From Vandiemenella viatica (taxonomy: Eukaryota > Arthropoda > Insecta > Orthoptera > Morabidae), in contig JARYHS010008074.1 of assembly GCA_031002005.1 (NCBI GenBank), forward strand, positions 349,270,932 through 349,334,931: a DNA stretch of 64,000 bases, written 5' to 3'. The position numbers were made by a program, and so were the translations under genes. How positions within the stretch are numbered: the stretch's first letter is position 1; the number at the start of each line of letters is the position of its first letter. Below, one piece after another: positions 44,425 to 54,765 of this stretch. The notes below the pieces were generated by a model. The model did no database searches. It was not told the DNA's origin and was given only the letters and a program-made list of their open reading frames with translations.

Positions 44425-44961
44425 TCAGGAACTGTGTTCTAGTTTTCTTGACCAAGATGCGTCCTTATTTCTGTGCTTACAATTCGCTTTTCCTCCTTTA
44501 TAGTTCAACAAATGAGGTGAATTCTTCGCACTTGTATCCTGCGGATTTTTGCATGCCCTCGTGGCAATTCTTAATACAGCTTTACAATACTTCTGCGTCT
44601 TGCGGCCTCTTTTCTTTTGTTTCCGACGGGTTTTTCTCCTTTTCCGTCGTATCCTCTCGCTATTTCTGCGCAACAATCTTCTCCCCTTCGTCCATAAGGC
44701 TTTAAACTGTCGTTTTCTCTTTAGTATTAGTGGCTTGCGCGCTAATTCCTGGCGCCGAAATTCTGAAATCTTCCATGGTTTCACCTTTTCGTTTATTGCC
44801 GGTCCTCTATGCTCGACGCTATAACTTTTGGTATCGCTTATTCCGGCGACTTTTCCTTCTTTCTTCAATTCTTGTAACTTTGTCGGCGAATCCTTTTTGG
44901 CCTTGTTACCTCGCATGTGTCCGCTCTCCGGTGTATTTTCACTTTTATCACCAGCGTACAT
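44425..44961 (-). CDS. element B basic ORF (Lys/Arg-rich, unknown)
   Basis: 178 codons, intact. It begins MYAGDKSENTPESGHMRGN, then KKDSPTKLQELKKEGKVAG (about residues 22-40), WKISEFRRQELARKP, then dense Lys/Arg blocks (RRLLRRNSERIRRKRRKTRR). SPTxLQxLKKExKVA is shared with the basic ORF of element A. Very basic, no catalytic motif, no membrane segment. It could bind RNA or DNA, or be what remains of the C-terminus of pol. Its survival as an open frame in an element lacking polymerase hints that it is useful to the element. Confidence 0.6.
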   Translation of the reverse strand: MYAGDKSENTPESGHMRGNKAKKDSPTKLQELKKEGKVAGISDTKSYSVEHRGPAINEKVKPWKISEFRRQELARKPLILKRKRQFKALWTKGRRLLRRNSERIRRKRRKTRRKQKKRGRKTQKYCKAVLRIATRACKNPQDTSAKNSPHLLNYKGGKANCKHRNKDASWSRKLEHSS

Positions 44962-45299
44962 CTGGAGTTGCCGTTACTTGATACATGCCTGCATGTTCTA
45001 TTCTTTTAACTGTGGCGAACCCTGATTAGTCCCCATTACTTCTTGCACTTTTCTGTCTGCAATGACGCTTCTTCTAGGCTGGTACCCAAAATGCTTCCTG
45101 CCGATGGCACATCCCCAGCGCCTCAGAATTTCTCCTCTATTACTGTTGCCTATCTCGGCCTTTCACTGCTGTTTTGCAACTCACTTGCTTGCCTTTCGGT
45201 TATGCTTTCCTGCCGAAAGTTCTCAACTCTTCTTTCACATTCCGACTCCCCTGGAGTTTCTTGTTCCACTGCTTCTTGTGTCTGCAGATTTATCTTCAA

Positions 45300-45725
45300 A
45301 GGAAGATTATGTTGATCAGGAGCACCTAAGCCCTTCACGGGTAATTTACTCCGTTCTCCTCCTTTGTCTTTCTGCTCCGCGGCTGCTAACTCTCGACGTA
45401 TTTAATGCCCTAATGTGCCTTTATACTGCAGTACACCTTTCTCCAAATGGAAAATTGTTGGTTGCACTGTACATAACACCTTTGCAGACTGTTTCGCCAA
45501 ACCTTCTTCGCATGTACCTTCTTCACTTAATGCACTATGCTCTCATAACTTCGCATTTTCTTTGGCTCCAACTAAGAGCTTGCAGATCTTGTGTCGCGCC
45601 TCCATGCGAATGAATAGCGTACTCTCTGGCGCTGCAGTTTCTTCTCGAATCTCCGCTTCATTCATGCTCTGCATTTTAAGGGTATATCCCTGTATTCTCA
45701 CTACAGACTTCCCATAGTCTATAAT
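45300..45725 (-). pseudogene. element B post-protease region
   Basis: Minus strand reads AIIDYGKSVVRIQGYTLKMQ (45730-45670), EAEIREETAAPESTLFIRME, then VLCTVQPTIFHLEKGVLQ (about 45480-45430). Each block has a counterpart in element A (AIVDYGISAVRVQGYILKMQ, VLCAVQPTILLLGEGILQ). These lead toward RT in Gypsy pol, but no RT follows. Confidence 0.6.
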
Positions 45726-45728
45726 GGC

Positions 45729-46013
45729 CTAATTTTCCTTTAGACAGATCCCATCGAATGGTGTGTCTACCCTGGGCGGAATTACTTGCATCTCAAGAGA
45801 CATCCTGAGCGCCTGCCCGTCTCCCAGCGTGACAACTATTTCACCTTCTGTCTGAATTGGATTTCCTGAAATTCCTTGGAATCGTATTCTTGGCTGAATA
45901 CACTGCTTGACACTCCCCTTTATGTGCTCTGATTTCACGATTGAGGTACTGCTTCCAGTATCAATTAAGAGTCTGAGTTTTCCCTCGAGGCTTTCCTCAC
46001 ACTGTAACTCCAC
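45729..46013 (-). CDS. element B retropepsin-like protease
   Basis: 95 codons. MELQCEESLEGKLRLLIDTG with the catalytic DTG in LLIDTGSSTSIV, then a flap region (FQGISGNPIQTEGEIVVTLG) and QVIPPRVDTPFDGI, where ILGxDxL would follow. The C-terminal strand continues in the next frame (AIIDYG), so one frameshift separates them. Confidence 0.8.
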   Translation of the reverse strand: MELQCEESLEGKLRLLIDTGSSTSIVKSEHIKGSVKQCIQPRIRFQGISGNPIQTEGEIVVTLGDGQALRMSLEMQVIPPRVDTPFDGICLKEN

Positions 46014-46340
46014 ATAGTCATTTTGATTCTGCTGGTTGCAGTCCTCTTCCTCCCACTTCTTTTTCCGAATGGGGCTATACTGCTTAGTCTCATTCGTTTT
46101 TAGTTTAACGACGTTCCTCTCTCCTTATGCGCCTTCTGTCCTTGCATTAGCCATGGACACGCATTGCAATCCCTTGGGTCGTTGCCCCATCTACTGCATT
46201 TTTCGCACTTCATCGGCCTGTATCGGCGACACTCTCCTGCGTGACTAGAAATTGACGTCGCTCACAGGGCCTCAGTTTTCACAGATTTTTATCATGTCAG
46301 AAATTGCCTTAAATTCTTGCTCATTAATGGCTCCTACTTT

Positions 46341-47198
46341 TCATGGCTCATTTCTCCACTGTTGAAATTCCATCACTGCTTCTTTCTGCTCTCGGTCAAG
46401 AAGCCTGTTGTCAGCGTGTTTACAAACTATTGCCATCGCGTATGTATTACTTGCATCAGCCTCGTACTGCTTGCGACACTGATCCTGCCTGCCGGCTGGG
46501 CGTCCCGTTTCGCGTATTCTCACAGCTGCTACACACTGTCTTGCGTTGTGATTCCCTCCACTGCATAATTGACAAATCTTCAGTCTTAATTCCTTTTGTG
46601 GATTCCCAACTCCCCTCCGATCTCTGTTGACTTCCACCAGCGACTTCCATTCTGTTCCCTGATATTGTTGCTTTTCCCTACTTGACAGGATCACTGTTTC
46701 TTCCAACAAGGCAGTCTCCACAGTTTCAGGTAAAGTTAGCTCGGTACTTTGAGCCCTCGGGACCGCTACAATTTTATCCTCTATCAGCCCGTTTAATTTC
46801 AGCGCTTCATTCAATTCACTCCCATTCAAATCTTTCTTTGTGGCTTCTCTTAACTCATGCACGCTGTCGTCCAACCTACTTGCCCAATCTGACACCATTT
46901 CTCCCGTCCTCTGACGGCTTGCAAACATACTAATCGCATAATGATCGACCATCGATGTAGGTCGGAAATTTTCAACTAGAATCGCCCTTATATCCTTCCA
47001 ATCTTTAACCTTCTCTCGAGTCAGAATTCGTTGTCTGGCTGTGGCCCCGATTCTTGACTTTACAAACTTTAACATTATGTCCTTTTCTTCTTCCGAAACA
47101 AGGCTGAACGCAGTATCACAATCGTCTAAAAATTGATCTATTGTCCCTTTTTCTCGGGAAAATGTATTAGGCATCAGCTTTAACACTTCTGCCAACAC
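46341..47198 (-). CDS. element B gag with CCHC zinc knuckle
   Basis: 285 codons. It opens MLAEVLKLMPNTFSREKGTI and DQFLDDCDTAFSLV, continues with the capsid-like helices (LLKFVKSRIG-type, here MLKFVKSRIGATARQRIL; WASRLDDSVHELREATKK) and carries a zinc knuckle CQLCSGGNHNARQC (C-x2-C-x4-H-x4-C) at about residues 211-224, then a basic tail. This is the Gag shell protein of Gypsy-type elements; the knuckle binds the RNA. It is the longest intact frame of the element, and its neighbour downstream is the protease. Confidence 0.88.
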   Translation of the reverse strand: MLAEVLKLMPNTFSREKGTIDQFLDDCDTAFSLVSEEEKDIMLKFVKSRIGATARQRILTREKVKDWKDIRAILVENFRPTSMVDHYAISMFASRQRTGEMVSDWASRLDDSVHELREATKKDLNGSELNEALKLNGLIEDKIVAVPRAQSTELTLPETVETALLEETVILSSREKQQYQGTEWKSLVEVNRDRRGVGNPQKELRLKICQLCSGGNHNARQCVAAVRIRETGRPAGRQDQCRKQYEADASNTYAMAIVCKHADNRLLDREQKEAVMEFQQWRNEP

Positions 47199-47611
47199 AA
47201 CACGCAGTTTCCTTTTTCATCGCATTCTCTCTTTTGCCTGTCTCACAATTTCCCGAACTGTTTGACATTTTTGCTAGGCTTGCGTACTCACTCGTTTGTG
47301 TAGTGTCGATGCAGCTTTCTCAACTCTGCTATCTCAGCGACCTTCACTCCTTTCTGCTGTCTCGTGTTTATGCTGCCTTCTGCACTCCAAAGCAGGTCAC
47401 TGCGTCAATCCTCTAACACTGTTTTATTGGACCAATAATCTCTGCCTTACAATCTTCTTATACATTCTTTCTCTTATTGCTATTATTTTTCATTTGCTAG
47501 CCATAAGCGCTAAATAAATTAGGAGAGCAGTAAGAGCTACATAGGAGATCCTCTACTGGAGTAGAGCTACCCTCACCCCCAATTCATTATTGCTTGGCTG
47601 ACGCCACATCA

Positions 47612-47619
47612 TGACACCA
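47612..47619 (-). promoter_or_regulatory. primer-binding site of element B
   Basis: TGGTGTCA on the minus strand, 13 bases inside the LTR end, followed by TGATGTGGCG. Same as in element A; it fits a Leu-type tRNA 3' end. Confidence 0.6.
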
Positions 47620-47632
47620 TTTCAAATCCTAC

Positions 47633-48295
47633 TGTGGTGGACGAGCGAACTTTTCTTATTTTTTTCGCCTTGCACCTTCTGAGAAGGACATATATTTGTG
47701 GATAGCCTCTAGTCATTTGAGCGATAGCACTATGAATAAAACTCTCAGTGAGATATGTACATATATACACTTTATTACATTACTTAGGTACATCAAGGCC
47801 TCTCCTAGCTCTTTCTATAATCCTCCTGACTGTCATTCCATCCTCTGACTTTGATGCCCACTGACTACATCGCTTATAGATCATTGGATTACTCCCACCT
47901 GTGTTCCGGCTGTGAAGTCTCCTTGCTACATCATTCGTCCTGGAAGACGACGATGACCTGCGAGAGCGAACCTCTCTTCAGCCCCAGTAGTCCAGTTTTG
48001 TCTCATCCTCCCCCTTCCTAACATTCGTAGTAGGGAGTCCCCCGGGCCAATCAGAATCCTTCCTATCCTACCAGCTCTTTCCAAGAGACGTCTTGCTAAC
48101 TCCTAATTCTGCTGATTATCTGTTCCACTTTGGAGGCATTCATACTCCTTTAGCTTACATTCCTTAGCCTCTAACTATTTGATTCTGTGTTGTACCATGC
48201 CCTGGTTCCAATACTGCTACATGCAATCACTCTCACCTAACAGTATTACCTTTATTATAGAACTGTAGGCTAAAATTCCTTATCCAGCAACAACA
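47633..48295 (-). repeat. 5' LTR of element B
   Basis: Starts TGTTGTTGCTGG (48295) and ends GTCCACCACA (47633) on the minus strand. The extra 30-base block near 47870-47900 is absent from the other LTR, so the copies have diverged by indels. Confidence 0.9.
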
Positions 48296-48585
48296 AAATA
48301 TTGTTTATCAAATACAGAATAATGGTGAAAGCTATTTATTAGCACAAACAGATTTAGTTCTGTAAATGAAGAAATATTTTTGAAAAGGTTTAGTATATGT
48401 AATGAGAGTATTAGAACAGAAGAGGAATTAGAAACAGTTCAATAAAAAACAATGACACAAAAAATGTGTACTAGAAAATAAATTAAAAAAATAAAAGAAA
48501 ATACCAAAGATACATAGTGCAAAACGGTTGTAAGAAGACATAATACATTAAAGAACATACTAAAAAAATAATAACAGATGAAAAG

Positions 48586-48900
48586 ATGAAAGTAAAGAAG
48601 GTTCTCATGAATAATGAAACAACTGAGGAAAAACACTGCATTGTTTTACCAGAAATTTCTGTTGCTATGAAACATAGAGTGTGGGATATTCAGACCACTC
48701 TGGACAAGAATAGGAAATATGTTACCAAGGATTTGGGGGGGGGGGGGGAATTAATAACTGGCTTAAAAATTTACCAAATTACTGTCTGCATAGCTGATTG
48801 TAAAGAGGTCGGCCATACAAACAGCAAAATGAAATAACATATTAAAATGTTGGGTGTGAAGGGGCCACAATGTCTGGTTGGCTGTAAATAGGCCAACAAG
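48586..48900 (+). pseudogene. possible Penelope-like GIY-YIG relic
   Basis: Reads ISVAMKHRVWDIQTTLDKNR (48657-48716) then, after a poly-G tract, GLKIYQITVCIADCKEVGHT (48762-48820) and SKMK. The order matches the PLE linker and the start of its GIY-YIG domain (xxYxIxCxxCxxxYIGxT). Weak, because the YIG triplet is degraded. A PLE-like fold-back follows 400 bases downstream. Confidence 0.4.
48736..48748. repeat. poly-G tract
   Basis: Run of G inside the possible PLE relic. Confidence 0.9.
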
Positions 48901-49313
48901 ATTTGAAAGACTAATAATTAAAACAATAATGATGTACACCAATGAGTGGCTGTAAAATAGACACTCGTTCATCTTAAAACCTAAGCTAGTCTATCTAAAA
49001 CTTTGAGACAAGACTGGCCAGTACACAAACTTTTAATACCTTAGCCACATTGCATTCATCATTATTTAAAATAAGGGACAGATTGGCTAATCTAATGTCT
49101 GCTCTTAAATCTGCATGTGTCAAATTCCGATGAGTCCTCTTGGCGGTACGTTAAAGGGTCAAAGGACAGTACCCTATATGGAATCAAGTAAGGAGAACCT
49201 TATTACTTCTCACTCACTGGAAGGAGCTGTTCTGCATCTGAATGGTCGGTTTCACCAGCTGGAGCTTATTATGCTCAACGTGCAGCCACTGCCTCTGCCA
49301 GACATCGAGAACA

Positions 49314-49466
49314 ATTATTGTTATCTTGGTTGTCCAGGTGGGACCGTGTCAATTTATTGAAACCTAACATTTCGGCCATCATTCCTCTGGTGAGAGCCAT
49401 AGAATAATGGCTGAAATTTTAGGTTTCAATAAATTGACGTGGTTCCACACGGACAACCATTATAAC
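49314..49466. repeat. short fold-back repeat
   Basis: Left arm 49318-49383 and right arm 49402-49466 are inverted copies (for example TCAATTTATTGAAACCTAA and TTAGGTTTCAATAAATTGA), with an 18-base loop. The arms contain GGTTGTCCAGGTGGGACC-type ends. Probably a PLE terminal repeat derivative. Confidence 0.85.
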
Positions 49467-51720
49467 ATGTACAATGACCATGGAAGTATACACAAGAACA
49501 AATCTTTTTGCTGCCGAGACAAGGTCTGACTTTGGGACAGCATCAAACTCAGTTCTGACCTTGTTAAATGCTGATTTGGCAGCTTTATCAGCTGCCTCAT
49601 TCCCCGTTTCTCGCATGGCCAGCTACCCAGTAGAATAAAACCTCCTTTCTGAAAGATTGGAAGAATCAGAGGACATCCTGGGCTAAACAATCTGCTGGGT
49701 ACATATTTCCTAGTGCTGAATGGCGCTAAAGGAATCACAGCATATAATATACCTGATTTTGCACATTACTTTCATATGCTGGAACAACATTAATTAAGTA
49801 TAAAACAGTGTGGTCTATATGCTACAACTGCTGTTCAGGTTATAATTGGACTACAGAGCAATCTACTCTGTTAACCTGCTTAGACCCATCAGTATATACA
49901 AGGGAAAATACGTGGTGCTGTTGAAAACTCTAAAAGAAACAGTGCCAGTGATAAACAGTTTACTGTAATGTGACAGATCTAAATTTGTTCTGGTCATATT
50001 TAAAAGCCAGGGAGGAGATTTACTCCAATCCTGGTGATAAAATATGGTCAGCTCATAACCACGTTCTTCTAAAATTGTACTTTTATGGTAGCTGAAGGAT
50101 CTGGTAGCTCTTCTACGATTTGTGTACAGGCATTCAAAGGGTGAGTTCATCACTGCATCATAAAATGGACTGCCACGTGTTGAGGCAATGTGCACTTGCA
50201 CCATGAGTAGATCCAATGGGTGACAAGTAGCAGCTCAGAACAAATTCTGGGAATAGAGCTGGTGCATTATGCACTCACGGTGAGTCGAATTCATGCATGG
50301 TGTACGCTGTCCGACATCCAGAGATAGCTGCCCTTTGCCGAACCATATCCGATGCAGCCATACTCCCCCTATAATAATATAAATTGTAGCAGACAGGAGC
50401 AATCTTAATCCCACGACTTGCCACACAAACACTTTTAAAAATTCAGAGCCTTTAAAGCTCTGGCTTTCATATCTTCAAGATGACTTTAGTATCCAAAATG
50501 TAGCCCAGAAAGTGAACAGTATCTTTAAAACTTAAAAGGGTGTTCATCGCAGTAAATGACTATGAGTAAAAAGTAAATACAACAGAGACACGAAAAACAG
50601 TGTGTACTGGCCATTCATCAAACCTATTTAGTGTGAGCTGCAGCTGCCTCTCAGCAACTGTCACGCTAGACGATGAACGAAAAAATCACAAAGTCATCAA
50701 CAAATGAGGTGTATTGGATGGGACTCCTTAAAAACTGAAAAAATGCTGTTGATAGTGACAGCAAAAAGTGACACTTAAAACTGATCCTTAAGGAACAACA
50801 TTTTCCTAGATAAAAAGATCTGATACTTCATAGTATACACAATGCCAAAAGCAATGCTGCAATAAAAACAATTCATGTACCTGTTTTAAAAATACCATGC
50901 AGCAGATAGTATCGAAGAAAAGGTATTGGCTGCGAATAAGGTGTCCTATACCGCCATTTCCAACACGATCAGGTTGTCCAAGATGGAACGGAACTTCTTG
51001 AATCCACACTGAAAACAGATGAGCAGATTTTAGGACTTAAGACATCAGACAAGGAGGCAGTTTATAATCCACTCTACTCTCTTCCCAATGCAGCTCGTTA
51101 AGGTGATGCTACAATATCTACTTGGTAACATTTAGTGTCCTCCAGTCCAAATATCATTAAAAATATTTAGAAGGTACTCTTTAGCATCTTTGCTAAGTTT
51201 TCTCAGCATCTGGTACTGGATCAGGTAGGCCTCTGATGCGGTATTTTGTGCAGCTCCCAAGATGTAAATGGGCTATTTTACATCTGTAAATCCAATGAGT
51301 CAAAGCTTAAAATGCGTCTTTCAGCAGCAGTTCTTCTTTGCTGGAGCTGAAGGGCCTATCTGGCAGACAAAGTGATGGCAGCAAAGGACTATGCTTCACT
51401 TGTCGGTGACTACTCACCCCTGATTCAATAATCCTGATATCGGAGATCGAGAGTACCTTCCAGTTGTATGGTGAATAGACTTCCTTACCTTTTACGATAT
51501 TGTGGAAAGGTTCTTAATCACACGTCGTGCCTTAGCTCTTGCAATTTGGAACACTGCTAGGTTGTCAAATGTTGGGTTCAACTTAAAATGATGCAATGCT
51601 CTTCTGCAACCCTGAATAGCAAAATGACAGTCGTCCCTCCATTCTTCATAGTGTTCCCGAGATGCTGAATCACTTCTGTAAAGTGATTCATCTTCTCCTC
51701 AATGTTGAGGATAAGTGCTC
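49419..51720 (-). pseudogene. LINE relic with RT and RNase H (I/R1 group)
   Basis: From high to low coordinates: a broken upstream region (51000-51700); VWIQEVPFHLGQPDRVG (51009-50960); VLSVTFFAVTINSIFSV (about 50780-50735) and the FVDDFVIF-like catalytic box at about 50690, both degraded; AERQLQLTLNRLDEW (50660-50615); PPWLLN (50005); YTTLFYT (49825), and FSAIQH (49725); and RNase H signature GNEAADKAAKSAFNK (49610-49570) with VPKSDLV. The presence of RNase H after RT places it with I/R1-group elements. Many stops and frame changes are present. Confidence 0.75.
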
Positions 51721-52859
51721 TTCAGAACTAAGCAGAAATGAATAGTAAGCAGACAAATATAAAGCAGTTGTTATGGACAACATTACCACTAATTCTTCTT
51801 GCATGTCTAGTATTATTTAGATTGACTCGAGGACTGGAAATGTACTATAGTAAAATGGGCATCGTGGATTTAGGAGATAATTCTTGTGTGCCATGTGCAT
51901 ATTTCTTGCTGGATGAAGGGATTCTTGACATGTAGGTAGCAGAGTGTCAAGAAGGAAATATAGCATCGAATGAGATGTAAGTAACAACAATAGTAGCACA
52001 GACCTTTGCTATTCATAATTATAATGAATAATTCTGCTTTTTGTTTACATTAAGAAGTTATGTGACTTGAGGGTAATATTTATTGCAAAATAGGATTGAA
52101 ATGACAGAATTTAAACACCAAATAAGGCTCTGATTAGGACTACTAGATGCAAAACAAGAATCAACATATTACATATACATATAGAAATAAAGGTTTTGTA
52201 TGATGGTATGGGGGGGGGGGGGGTGCAATTGCTTATTGAAGACAAAAAATATAATTACCTTGGCATATTAATACAAAATTAAATCCACAGAGTTTCGGCT
52301 TGTCTGTATGACTTAACTAATCTCAATTACCACTGGATAAAATTTTATGTGGTTTTCAGTTCTGGATGAACATTTGTATTCTTTAAACATTACCTGTGGG
52401 AGCTGAGCTGTAACGACTTGAGTGAACTAAGTCAGCAAAAGTTAAAGATCAGTGCACTTTCTTAGAATAAGCTGCCTAAATCATTAAATGTATAAAAATA
52501 CAATGTTTCAAACATTTTTGGGCATGAGAAGTTCTAAAAAATAATATGTGGTCACATATATCTATTATTTGCAATACAATTTGTAGAATATGGTAGGATC
52601 GTTTCTTCTCTTTAGTGACGCAAACTTATCAAAATTATTTTGTTCAGTTTCTAAGAAATTACTATTACAGCATGAATTTTGCAGCTGCGATTTAGACTAC
52701 ATCAAAAAGCGGGCAGGCTGAGTCATTATAAAACTAATTTATGCACCTGTAAAAACTATTCTTTGTAATTACTAGCATTAATCAGTATGTTTCTTTCTTA
52801 TTAAATGGTAAAAAAAATTGCAAGAATAGACTATTACTATTACAATTACTCCATGATTC
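51721..52859. other. AT-rich DNA, no gene recognised
   Basis: Includes a poly-G tract at 52210-52223. The 65-codon frame at 51738 has no motif. Confidence 0.45.
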
Positions 52860-52869
52860 ACTAAAAGTG

Positions 52870-53066
52870 TTTGGCGGAGGGTGCATTGCACCTATCAAGA
52901 AAGGTAATGGTTTGGAAGGGATATACGGGATATGGCAGGTGGCGCCCATGGGCTATTGTGAGGAACCATGCCAGCATTCGCCTGGAGCGATCTAGGGAAA
53001 CCATGGAAAACCCAGATCAGGATGGCTGGAGGGCTTTATCGGAAGCTACTCCTGTCCGATTTTGTG
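52870..53066 (+). repeat. dispersed repeat (SINE-like), copy 2, at LINE 3' end
   Basis: Contains ATTCGCCTGGAGCGATCTAG, then GGAAACCATGGAAAACCCAG and ATCAGGATGGCTGGAGG. The core is shared with 27780-27870. It abuts the 3' end of the minus-strand CR1-like LINE, so it may be the LINE 3' UTR that a SINE has borrowed, or a separate SINE. Confidence 0.6.
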
Positions 53067-53067
53067 T

Positions 53068-54510
53068 TTACTCACCCGATAAATCCATTCTATTCCATTC
53101 CCTAATCGATCGTGGAAAAAATGAGTAGAGAAATGAATCGGTTCTGGTCCTGATTTCTCTCATCTTATTTTCGCGGTCATTCTGAGATATGAATGTTGAT
53201 GGTAGCAATATTTGTTTGCTGTCATTCCGAAATACGTCAGTCAAGAATTTTTCAATTAGCTTCAGTCGAGAGCAACGCCTTCGGTGCTCCAGGTCTTCCC
53301 AACCTAACTCCTTCAACATAGCACTTACACTTTCCCTCCAACTATATATACCTGTCACTAATCGGACGGCTCTTCTTTGGACCATCTCTAATGCCTCCAT
53401 TAATCCCTTTTGTTGGGGACCCCATACAGAGCAACAATATTCTAAGTGAGGCCTCACTAGTGACTTGTACGCAATCAATTTACCTTCCGGAGTGCATTGT
53501 TTTAAATTATGACCTAGAAATCGAAGCATACAATTTGCTTTCCCAATTACATTCTCGATATGCTCATTCCACGACAAATTATTACGAATTGTTACCCCTA
53601 GGTATTTAGCGGAATCTACCTGTCTAGGGACAGTGCCATTAATTGTATATTCAAAGCTAAATGGTGTCACCTTTTTACTTACACGCATGACTTGGCACTT
53701 TTTAGCGTTTAACTCCAACTGCCAATCTTTACACCATGCAATTATTTTCATAATATCGTCTTGTAACAAAGCGCAGTCGTCCTGGGTTGTGATTTCACGA
53801 TAAATAATAGCATCATCGGCAAATAATCTTTTCATTCCCCTTATTATGTCGCACAAATCATTAATGTATGTGAGAAACAACAGAGGCCCTATCACGCTTC
53901 CTTGGGGAACCCCTGACCTCACTTCGGCAAGTGATGAACGCTCACCGTCGAGAACTACACAATGTGTTCTGTCCTTCAAAAAGTCTGCAACCCAATCACA
54001 TATTTGTCTAGATATACCGTAACCGCGAAGTTTCCTAAGTAACCTAGTATGAGGCACAGTGTTGAAAGCTTTTTTGAAGTCTAATAAAACTAAATTAACC
54101 TGGGATTGATCATCTATAATATGGCTCAAGTCGTGAATTAAGAGGGCAAGTTGTGTTTCGCAGCATCGGCCTTTTCTGAATCCATGCTGATTTGGGTTTA
54201 AAAGCTCATCTTCATCCAAAAACCGCATGACATTTGAATAGATGATGTGTTCTAAAATCCTGCAAAATATTGAGGTTAACGAGATCGGCCTATAATTTTG
54301 AGGATCATTAACATTCCCACTTTTGAACACCAGACTTACGATGGCGGTCTTCCATTCGGCTGGTATTTTTCCTTGATCCAAGGAGGCAGTATATAATTTC
54401 ATCAAATACGGCGCAATTTCCTTTGAATTGACTATTAAGATAAGCTCTGTACAGCCTACCTTACAAAACAATGCAATATTGATAGCACTCATGCTTGGAC
54501 TCGGAAGCAC
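53068..54510 (-). CDS. CR1-like LINE reverse transcriptase, 480 open codons
   Basis: The longest open frame of the window. It is 5'-truncated: the endonuclease is missing and the first residues are not a natural start. RT blocks in order: IPAEWKTAIVSLVFKSGN, NYRPISLTSIFCRILEHI, HGFRKGRCCETQLALL, VLLDFKKAFNTVPHTRLLRK (catalytic Asp), SGVPQGSVIGPLLFLTYIND, and RLFADDAIIYRE with the catalytic FADD (about residues 245-260). Then YLGVTIRNNLSWNEHI, LVRPHLEYCCSVWGPQQKG, VQRRAVRLVTG, and a C-terminal SFLYSFFPRSIREWN tail ending at a TGA/TAG-type stop after WNRMDLSGE. The LEYCCSVWGP..VQRRAVR pattern fits CR1/L2-type elements. It looks younger than other LINEs here. Confidence 0.9.
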   Translation of the reverse strand: MLPSPSMSAINIALFCKVGCTELILIVNSKEIAPYLMKLYTASLDQGKIPAEWKTAIVSLVFKSGNVNDPQNYRPISLTSIFCRILEHIIYSNVMRFLDEDELLNPNQHGFRKGRCCETQLALLIHDLSHIIDDQSQVNLVLLDFKKAFNTVPHTRLLRKLRGYGISRQICDWVADFLKDRTHCVVLDGERSSLAEVRSGVPQGSVIGPLLFLTYINDLCDIIRGMKRLFADDAIIYREITTQDDCALLQDDIMKIIAWCKDWQLELNAKKCQVMRVSKKVTPFSFEYTINGTVPRQVDSAKYLGVTIRNNLSWNEHIENVIGKANCMLRFLGHNLKQCTPEGKLIAYKSLVRPHLEYCCSVWGPQQKGLMEALEMVQRRAVRLVTGIYSWRESVSAMLKELGWEDLEHRRRCSRLKLIEKFLTDVFRNDSKQILLPSTFISQNDRENKMREIRTRTDSFLYSFFPRSIREWNRMDLSGE

Positions 54511-54765
54511 TGAAAAGTCTTGAAATGAATCTCAGTATTGATGGAGATTAAGCAATTTGGGGTTTCCTAAAGCTTAAATGTAACTGAACTGCTTGGAATG
54601 TCAGATTGATTAAAAGAACCTCAGATTTAAGAAGAAATCAAAATGAAATGCATAAATTTAGCTGTGATATCTGAAACTAAGACTAAACTTACCTTTCTTG
54701 AGAACTATACAATGTTTTAAGTGGCGCAACCCAAAAGTTGTATTCAGTCTGCAGTAACCATAGGG
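54511..54765. other. short spacer, no gene
   Basis: Nothing recognised between the CR1-like LINE and the next transposon end. Confidence 0.4.

Larger units (their letters stand above)
43013..48295 (-). mobile_element. LTR element B: gag, protease, basic ORF, no RT
   Basis: A 5.3-kb LTR retroelement with direct LTRs 43013-43636 (3') and 47633-48295 (5'), primer site, polypurine tract and near-matching 4-base flanks (AAAC/AAAT). The 4-kb interior holds gag with a zinc knuckle, a retropepsin with DTG, a post-protease segment and a Lys/Arg-rich ORF. No RT, RNase H or integrase motif was found, so it is non-autonomous. It shares this gene order with element A at 14766-20850. Confidence 0.88.

Noticed and set aside
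45062..45613. 183-codon + strand frame
   Set aside because: Opposite the post-protease region of element B, whose minus frame aligns with element A; the + frame has no counterpart there.
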